From NCBI GenBank assembly GCA_947456995.1, contig CANGVB010000055.1:1-11283 (forward strand): a stretch of DNA of 11,283 nucleotides, in the 5' to 3' direction. Of this stretch, positions 7,030 to 11,283 are shown one piece after another. The position numbers and the translations under genes were made by a program. Position 1 is the first letter of the stretch; the number at the start of each line of letters is the position of its first letter. Source of the DNA: Bryobacteraceae bacterium. Lineage in GTDB: Bacteria; Acidobacteriota; Terriglobia; Bryobacterales; Bryobacteraceae. A model generated the notes under the pieces. It was given only the letters and a program-made list of their open reading frames with translations, searched no databases and was not told the origin of the DNA.

Positions 7030-7434
7030 TTAGCGAATGAACTTTATTCTGCAGATGCCTTTGCTCTTCAAGATGTCGAACTCATGGTGATCAGAGGTCA
7101 AGAGTTCTGCTTCGTTTTCATTCGCCAAGGCAATAGCAAAACAATCTGCGAGAGATACGCGCCGGTGAAGTGACTTCAAGTCTCCTGCGCTCTGCCAGAA
7201 GTCTGGAGTTAATGTGTCGTGAGTTTCGATTCCCAAGCGCGTGAGGTCAGTGATTGCCTGGACTGCTTCTTCCCGACCGGCGGCTCGATGAAAGTCATAG
7301 TAGACCTCGCAAAAGTTTAGCGCGTGTGCGATGCAGCGATCATTCGGGCTGGCCAATACTTCTGCCACACGATCTGCTCCTGGCTCATCCCGAAGGAAGG
7401 CAATCATTGCGCTTGCGTCGAGCACGCAGGTCAC
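7030..7434 (-). CDS. vapC: PIN-domain toxin ribonuclease (VapC type)
   Basis: This 134-residue protein is a single PIN domain, the size of VapC toxins, which are Mg/Mn-dependent endoribonucleases that cut tRNA or rRNA when freed from their antitoxin. The four acidic metal ligands are visible: D6 (VLDASA), E43 (NFCEVYY), D97 (SLADCFAIALA) and D115 (LLTSD), with D120 close by. The active site therefore appears intact. The start is a GTG at 7434 that overlaps the antitoxin stop (GTGA, 7431-7434), with AAGGA 9 bases upstream inside the antitoxin gene, the usual coupled toxin-antitoxin arrangement. Unlike most of the window this segment shows no G-over-C excess on the plus strand, suggesting separate history. 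RNA target specificity cannot be read from the sequence. Confidence 0.92.
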   Translation of the reverse strand: MTCVLDASAMIAFLRDEPGADRVAEVLASPNDRCIAHALNFCEVYYDFHRAAGREEAVQAITDLTRLGIETHDTLTPDFWQSAGDLKSLHRRVSLADCFAIALANENEAELLTSDHHEFDILKSKGICRIKFIR

Positions 7435-7655
7435 GAACGAGATTCCTTATCCGTTTCAGCAGATTTACGTTTGAGGAAGGCCTCAACCGATGTGGGCACA
7501 TGGCGGTATTTCCCGCGAATCTCTTGGACCAGGGTGCTTTGACTAATTCCCGGAGCGTTCGTTTTCAAGTCTTGCAATGCGGCGATTAGATCTTCCCGCT
7601 CAGTTTGCGTGAGCGTTCGGACCGTGTCGAGGATTTGTTCCACAGCAGTTGACAT
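7431..7655 (-). CDS. Antitoxin partner of the VapC-like toxin
   Basis: This 74-residue acidic/basic protein lies immediately upstream of the PIN toxin and overlaps it by 4 bases, so it is the cognate antitoxin by position. The N-terminal half is a predicted amphipathic helix rich in Leu and Glu (residues 4-30, including EREDLIAAL), recalling the small 'addiction module component' antitoxins. I see no AbrB, ribbon-helix-helix or Phd signature I could defend. The C-terminus (SVEAFLKRK and onward) is charged and likely flexible, the usual toxin-gripping part. AGAGAGG ends 6 bases before the ATG at 7655 on the minus strand, a good ribosome-binding site. Such proteins normally also repress their own promoter. 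The toxin family is certain; the antitoxin subfamily is not. Confidence 0.8.
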   Translation of the reverse strand: MSTAVEQILDTVRTLTQTEREDLIAALQDLKTNAPGISQSTLVQEIRGKYRHVPTSVEAFLKRKSAETDKESRS

Positions 7656-7786
7656 TGATGGCCTCTCTTCTCCATCTTAACCTCGCATGCCATCAAGCTT
7701 GGTCCCTATGAAATCCTTTCCGCAATTGGAGCGGATGGGTTAGGTGAGGTCTAAGCAGGAAGCGCTGGTTGGCAAGTAATTTGTGC
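7656..7786 (-). promoter_or_regulatory. Intergenic region upstream of the toxin-antitoxin pair
   Basis: These 131 bases separate the antitoxin start from the stop of the alpha/beta hydrolase and must hold the toxin-antitoxin promoter. Two small palindromes lie close together, GCATGC (7685-7690) and CAAGCTTG (7694-7701, 12 bp with one mismatch if flanks are counted), 30-46 bases before the antitoxin ATG. They are plausible autoregulatory operator half-sites, but short palindromes occur by chance. I found no convincing -35/-10 pair, RNA gene or terminator. Confidence 0.25.
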
Positions 7787-8665
7787 TTATTTGCGGATCA
7801 GATGTAGGTTGAACCAACGGACCATTTCGCCCAGATAGTCTGGTGGGTTGGTGGCTCCGGGGAAGGTGGGGCCGTGGGCGGCTCCGGCGATGCGGAGGAA
7901 CTTTACCGGGATGCCGGCTGCTTTGAGTTTGGCTTCCATCTCTTCGCTTTGGCTGATGTTGACGGCCTCGTCTTTGTCGCCGTGCATGAGGAGGAAGGGC
8001 GGGTCGTCGGGGGTGACGTGGCTGATTGGTGAGGCTTCGATGTGGGTTCGGTATTCGAGGGTGTCTTTGGCCTCGGGCAGGGGACGGGCCATCCCCAGAA
8101 GGAATTGACCGTTGGTGCCGGTGAGGAAGTTGACTGGTGCGGCGCGGGCGACGACGCATTGCACTTTGGCGCTTTCGCGCTCTACTGGATCGAGGTCTGT
8201 GGGGTTGCCTTTGCCGTCGAGGGTGCCGAGCAAACTTACCAGGTGGCCGCCGGAAGAGCCGCCCGAGGCACCGATGCGGTCTGCGCGGATGCCGTAGATC
8301 TTGGCATTGTGCCGGATGAAGCGGACGGCGCGTTGGACGTCTTCGACCGGGGCAGGGTAACGGAAGCGGGGGAGCGAACGGTGGTTCACTGCGAAGACGG
8401 TGTAGCCGCCGGAGGCGAGGGCCTTGGCGTAGAGTTGCGACTGGCCGTTGGACTTGAGGGCAGGGGCGTTGTAGGCGAGGGGCGTGGTCCAGCCGCTGCC
8501 CGAGACGTAGATGATGCCGTAGCCGTTGGGTTGGGTGGGCTTGTATACGTCGAGGAGGAGTGCCGCGCCGGAGTACATGCCATAAACAACGTTGCTTTCG
8601 ATGGTGAAGGGGTCGGCTGCTGCGGCGACGGTTGCCAGCAGGATTGCCAGTGTCAGGGTGCGCAT
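7787..8665 (-). CDS. Secreted alpha/beta hydrolase (BD-FAE / esterase-lipase family)
   Basis: From the ATG at 8665 this is a 292-residue protein with a signal peptide (LTLAILLATVAAAA, cleavage near 17). It has the alpha/beta-hydrolase fold of the bacterial feruloyl/acetyl-esterase-like group: an early strand plus IIYVSGSGW (51-59) in place of the classical HGGG oxyanion motif, VNHR (93-96), the nucleophile S138 in GGSSGGH (135-141), the acid D232 in HGDKDEAV (228-235) and H264 in AGAAHGP (260-266). The triad is complete, so activity on short acyl esters, for example acetyl or feruloyl groups on plant polysaccharides, is likely but unproven. The frame remains open to 8818, but the upstream part lacks a signal peptide context and overlaps the dodecin gene, so 8665 is preferred. 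No good Shine-Dalgarno is visible. The toxin-antitoxin pair lies downstream; the dodecin gene diverges 48 bases upstream. Confidence 0.9.
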   Translation of the reverse strand: MRTLTLAILLATVAAAADPFTIESNVVYGMYSGAALLLDVYKPTQPNGYGIIYVSGSGWTTPLAYNAPALKSNGQSQLYAKALASGGYTVFAVNHRSLPRFRYPAPVEDVQRAVRFIRHNAKIYGIRADRIGASGGSSGGHLVSLLGTLDGKGNPTDLDPVERESAKVQCVVARAAPVNFLTGTNGQFLLGMARPLPEAKDTLEYRTHIEASPISHVTPDDPPFLLMHGDKDEAVNISQSEEMEAKLKAAGIPVKFLRIAGAAHGPTFPGATNPPDYLGEMVRWFNLHLIRK

Positions 8666-8713
8666 GGTCAGGGCCAGCCTATCACGGAGGTGGGGGCGTG
8701 CGAGACTGTGGGC
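8666..8713. promoter_or_regulatory. Short divergent gap between the alpha/beta hydrolase and dodecin genes
   Basis: Only 48 bases separate the two divergent starts, so promoters must overlap each other or reach into the opposite gene. The gap is GC-rich and shows no convincing -10/-35 pair. GGAGG (8686-8690) lies too far from the dodecin ATG to be its normal ribosome-binding site. Confidence 0.25.
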
Positions 8714-8920
8714 ATGCCCGGAACATTTAAAATGATTGAGCTTGTTGGGACATCGCCCATCAGCTTTGCTGAAGCTGTGAAGGGTGCGGTGGCTGAAGCA
8801 GCCAAAACCGTGCGTCACATGGACTGGTTTGAGGTTGTGAATGAACGTGGCCGAATTGAGGACGGCCAGGTTACCGAATTTCAGGTGACGATCAAGATTG
8901 GGTTCAAGATCGAGCGCTAG
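8714..8920 (+). CDS. Dodecin family flavin-binding protein
   Basis: This 68-residue protein is a full-length dodecin, a small protein that assembles as a hollow dodecamer and stores or buffers FMN/FAD (some forms also bind CoA) in the cytoplasm. The family pattern is clear: an opening strand with IELVGTSP (8-15), a single helix (SFAEAVKGAVAEAAKTV, 17-33), the strand WFEVV (38-42), the turn RGRIEDG (45-51) and the closing strands TEFQVTIKIGFKI (54-66). W38 and Q57 correspond to the Trp that stacks on the flavin ring and the Gln that contacts it. The start at 8714 gives the normal length; ATG 8732 would delete the first strand. It is easily overlooked because the same frame stays open far upstream, antisense to the hydrolase. 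No flavin enzyme is encoded next to it. It converges on the esterase gene with a 9-base gap. Confidence 0.9.
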   Translation: MPGTFKMIELVGTSPISFAEAVKGAVAEAAKTVRHMDWFEVVNERGRIEDGQVTEFQVTIKIGFKIER

Positions 8921-8929
8921 ACGATTCTC

Positions 8930-10606
8930 TTAGTCGTGACGCCAGGATTTGAGGTCAGCCCCCGCTGGGTGGTTGGCCTCAATTCTTTTTAGGATCTTGT
9001 CGAGGTACATGGTGTTGTAGCGGAGGCGGGAGATGGCGTTGGGGAGATTGGGGTCGCCATTCCAGCAGTGTTCGGCGCGGTCGCCGTATTTGACTTCGCC
9101 TTTGTAGGGCGGGTTGGTGGTTTTGAGGAAGTCTTCCATCAGGTAGACAGCGTTGTTGAGATAGAAGTTGTCCATGTCGCCGCAGTAGATGTGGAGCTTG
9201 CCTTCGAGCTGGGGGGCGAGCTTGGCCCAGTCTCGCTGCAGGATGTGGCGTAGGTCGTAGTTATCGCGCCAGTAAGTGGCTATGTTGGGGTTGATTGCGC
9301 CTGTTTCTTTGTCCCAGAGGCGGGCGGGGTAGCCGTCCGGGCCGACTGGTGAATAGACGGCTTCCCAGATGTCGAATTGCTGGCCGCTTCTGGTTTTGCT
9401 GCCCAGGGCCAGTTCCATTTGATTGAGGGTTTCCATGGTTGCCGAGACGTGGCCGAGATAGTCTCGCTTGCCGGGCTTGGGGATGCGCTGGTGCGGGCCT
9501 TCTGTGAAGTAAGCGTTCTTGTCTTCGTAGATGTTGATGGTGGAGTGGGCGCGAAAGTCGATGGGGTCGGGGCAGGCTCCAAAGGCTCCGTTGAATTCTG
9601 TGGGGTAGAAGATCTGGGCGGCTAGGGCTTCCCATCCTCCCGTTGAGCCGCCGTAAGTGAATCTCGCCCAGCCCTGGCCGATGCCTCGGAACTGGCGTTC
9701 GATCTCGGGGAGGAGTTCGTACATGATGGCGTCGCCGTAGGGGCCGAGGTTCGCGCTGTTGACGGCGTAGGAATCGTCATAGAAGGGGTTGGCGTGCTGG
9801 ATCTCGACGACCAGGAAGCGCGGGAAGGATTTGGCGGTCCACTGCTTGTAGAAGTTGTGGGCTTCCTGTTGGGTGATGCGGTTGTAGCCGGCGAGCTTGA
9901 AGCGTTCGGAATAGTCGGGCTTCAGGTTGTCGTCGGGTGGTTCTGGACGGAAGCCGTCGAAATCGGCGGGGAAGTGGCCGTGGAAGAGCATCAGCGGGTA
10001 CTTGGCGTTGGGGTGGGTGTCGAAGCCTTCGGGCAAGAGGACGTGTGCGCCGAGGTACATGGGCTTGCCCCAGAATTTGGTGAGGCGGGGGCTTTGGATG
10101 CGGATGTGGCGGATGTATTTGGTGTCTTTGGGCTGTGGGATTTCAGGGATGGTTTCGGTGAGTTCAAGCTGGATTTGGGAGTTCGCCTCGATGGTGATTT
10201 TGGTGGGCTTGGAGTAGAGGTTGCCGGGGGCTTTGTTCCACTGGCGGCCTTCGCCACGGTCTGTAGGGAGTTTGAGGGTGTGGCCATCGGCTCGCTTGAA
10301 GGTTTCGTATTTGTCTAGGAGGGCCTGGACGGTGTACTTGCCGGGCTTCAAGTCTGAGAGGCGGCGGACGGGGTAGCCATAGGCTTCGGCGGAGACGGTG
10401 TGGGTGGAGTTGGGACGGAAGCCGTCGACGTCTGAGCCGAAGACGATTTGGGTCTTGGGCGAGTCTGAGATCTGGTTGCGGGGCTCGGCCTTTTCGTCAG
10501 TGGAGAAGAGGATGAGGAGACGGCCGTCGAGGGGCTGGGTGGCTTGTGTGGCTGGGAGTTTGACTTGGACTTCGAGAGCGGTAAGGAGGAGCAGCAGGAT
10601 CGGCAT
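8930..10606 (-). CDS. Large secreted esterase-type alpha/beta hydrolase with N-terminal beta domain
   Basis: This 558-residue protein has a short hydrophobic signal (PILLLLLTALE). Residues about 13-155 look like an all-beta accessory domain. The alpha/beta hydrolase part starts near 185 with YPLMLFHGHFP (203-213). The nucleophile is S321 in YGGSTGGW (318-325), the acid is probably D479 (or D477) in CGDMD, and the base is H513 in AEHCW, so the catalytic set seems complete. It resembles the putative esterase (esterase D/feruloyl esterase) family but, at 558 residues, is much longer than the core enzyme, with a long insert between the nucleophile and acid (about 340-465). The ATG at 10606 shares one base with the stop of the pectate lyase gene (TGATG); a GTG at 10609 is an alternative start. 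Tight coupling suggests it removes acyl or methyl esters from the material the lyase cuts. That substrate is inference. Confidence 0.87.
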   Translation of the reverse strand: MPILLLLLTALEVQVKLPATQATQPLDGRLLILFSTDEKAEPRNQISDSPKTQIVFGSDVDGFRPNSTHTVSAEAYGYPVRRLSDLKPGKYTVQALLDKYETFKRADGHTLKLPTDRGEGRQWNKAPGNLYSKPTKITIEANSQIQLELTETIPEIPQPKDTKYIRHIRIQSPRLTKFWGKPMYLGAHVLLPEGFDTHPNAKYPLMLFHGHFPADFDGFRPEPPDDNLKPDYSERFKLAGYNRITQQEAHNFYKQWTAKSFPRFLVVEIQHANPFYDDSYAVNSANLGPYGDAIMYELLPEIERQFRGIGQGWARFTYGGSTGGWEALAAQIFYPTEFNGAFGACPDPIDFRAHSTINIYEDKNAYFTEGPHQRIPKPGKRDYLGHVSATMETLNQMELALGSKTRSGQQFDIWEAVYSPVGPDGYPARLWDKETGAINPNIATYWRDNYDLRHILQRDWAKLAPQLEGKLHIYCGDMDNFYLNNAVYLMEDFLKTTNPPYKGEVKYGDRAEHCWNGDPNLPNAISRLRYNTMYLDKILKRIEANHPAGADLKSWRHD

Positions 10607-11283
10607 CACATGAGTTTAGCTGATGGGGCGTCGATGATTTGGCCGGTTTTGTTTTTGACGTCATTGAGGATGCGCTGGTCGATCGCGTCGTGGGGTTTGT
10701 TTGCGCCTGCTTGCTTTAAGACTTCGTCTGCGGCTTGCTGGGCTGCGGTTGTGGCAGGCGGGGTAGGGAAGGGGGCTGCAACGGTAGTGTATTCGCCCGT
10801 GAAGGCTTTGGTTGTGGCGGGCTGGTTGTCGATCTGATTGCCGGACTGGTAGAGGTGAGTGCTTGTGCTGCCGCCGGTGAAGGTGCGCTCTTGTCTCGAC
10901 CTGTCGGTGGAGGGGCCGGGGATGGTTGTGTTGGCGATGTAGTTGATTTTGGTGGTGCCTTCTTCGGCGGGGCCGGTGTAGGTGGCTTGGCCGCCTTTGA
11001 AGCCGTAGTTGTAGATGACGTTGTTGGTGAAGTGGAGGGTGATGTTGTCGCCGACGCGAGGGTTGCGGCTGCGGTTGTGGGCGAAGAGATTGTGGTGGAA
11101 GGTGATGGTGCCGTCGCCGTAACGGATGAGGGAGCCGTAGCCGTGGTCGCCTTTCGGGTGGCAACTGTGATTGAGGCTTTCGGCGATGATCGACCACTGG
11201 ACGGTGACACGGTCTGAGTGGGTGACGGAGAGGACTTCATCGATTGACCAGGAGACGGACAGGTGATCGATGAGGATGTCGGT
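10606..11283 (-). CDS. Pectate lyase (polysaccharide lyase family 1-like), N-terminus beyond the window
   Basis: The minus-strand frame beginning at the window edge runs 225 codons to a TGA at 10606-10608 and has no start in the window. It is the C-terminal part of a right-handed parallel beta-helix pectate lyase. Numbering from the edge, ILIDHLSVSWSIDEVLS (3-19) matches the conserved IDH-strand with acidic calcium-binding residues (D15, E16). It is followed by VQWSIIAESLNHS and KGDHGYGSLI (about 28-53), FHHNLFAHNRSRNPR (about 60-74, with the conserved catalytic-type Arg in the R-x-P-R region) and the strand FTNNVIYNYG. The tail (about 185-220, EVLKQAGA then DQRILNDVKNKTGQIID) is the helical extension typical of this pectate lyase group. 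The enzyme cleaves polygalacturonate by calcium-assisted beta-elimination, outside the cytoplasm. The esterase gene begins on its stop codon. Confidence 0.9.
   Translation of the reverse strand, partial: TDILIDHLSVSWSIDEVLSVTHSDRVTVQWSIIAESLNHSCHPKGDHGYGSLIRYGDGTITFHHNLFAHNRSRNPRVGDNITLHFTNNVIYNYGFKGGQATYTGPAEEGTTKINYIANTTIPGPSTDRSRQERTFTGGSTSTHLYQSGNQIDNQPATTKAFTGEYTTVAAPFPTPPATTAAQQAADEVLKQAGANKPHDAIDQRILNDVKNKTGQIIDAPSAKLM

Noticed and set aside
8042..8713. Upstream part of the plus-strand frame that ends in the dodecin
   Set aside because: Antisense to the alpha/beta hydrolase and compositionally a shadow; only 8714-8920 matches a family, at its full normal length.
8921..8940. Possible terminator hairpin (ACGA...TCGT) between the dodecin and esterase stops
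   Set aside because: Only a 4-bp stem with a 9-base loop and no T-run; indistinguishable from chance.
10661..11240. Arg-rich and Ser/Thr/Pro-rich minus-strand frames and a Gly/Val-rich plus-strand frame at the right edge
   Set aside because: All are other-frame shadows of the pectate lyase, whose frame carries the conserved IDH, DE and RNPR motifs.

Overview
The window looks like a chromosomal accessory region of a GC-rich, Gram-negative, polymer-degrading soil bacterium. The many exported hydrolases, the two-subunit molybdenum hydroxylase and the pectate lyase/esterase pair would suit an Acidobacterium of the Solibacter/Bryobacter type. That assignment is inference from gene style, not from a marker gene. 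I see no rRNA, tRNA, CRISPR array, transposase, integrase or phage gene, and no gene-free stretch longer than about 130 bases.

Layout, left to right. (1) A minus-strand group covers 1-2845, read right to left: a single-domain cupin, a secreted beta-propeller protein resembling glycosidases of the GH43 type, and a secreted DUF218/YdcF-family protein that runs off the left edge. (2) A plus-strand operon covers 2926-6999: a [2Fe-2S] subunit, a Tat-exported molybdopterin subunit (ATGA overlap) and a secreted class C beta-lactamase/family VIII esterase-type serine hydrolase 4 bases further on. The first two form a two-subunit molybdenum hydroxylase of the isoquinoline/nicotinate dehydrogenase type, with no FAD subunit and no cytochrome nearby. 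A perfect 8-bp hairpin separates this operon from the next block. (3) A VapBC-like toxin-antitoxin pair lies on the minus strand at 7030-7655. (4) A secreted alpha/beta hydrolase (minus, 7787-8665) diverges from a small dodecin gene (plus, 8714-8920). (5) A minus-strand operon covers 8930-11283: a pectate lyase whose N-terminus lies beyond the right edge, followed by a secreted esterase whose ATG shares one base with the lyase stop.

Three real genes are easy to miss. Two are cut by the window edges (the DUF218 protein and the pectate lyase), and the dodecin sits at the end of a long spurious reading frame antisense to the hydrolase. Their reading frames were worked out by hand here.

The likely theme is periplasmic or extracellular breakdown of plant-derived material: pectate lyase plus esterase, a further alpha/beta hydrolase, a propeller glycosidase-like protein, a lactamase-type esterase and an exported molybdenum hydroxylase. 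The plus strand is strongly G-over-C in most of the window whichever strand carries the gene, so plus-strand genes end codons in G/T and minus-strand genes in C/A. The toxin-antitoxin pair lacks this skew and is the best candidate for a recent arrival. I did not find a clearly new defence-type or mobile system. The most unusual unit is the molybdenum hydroxylase plus serine hydrolase operon.
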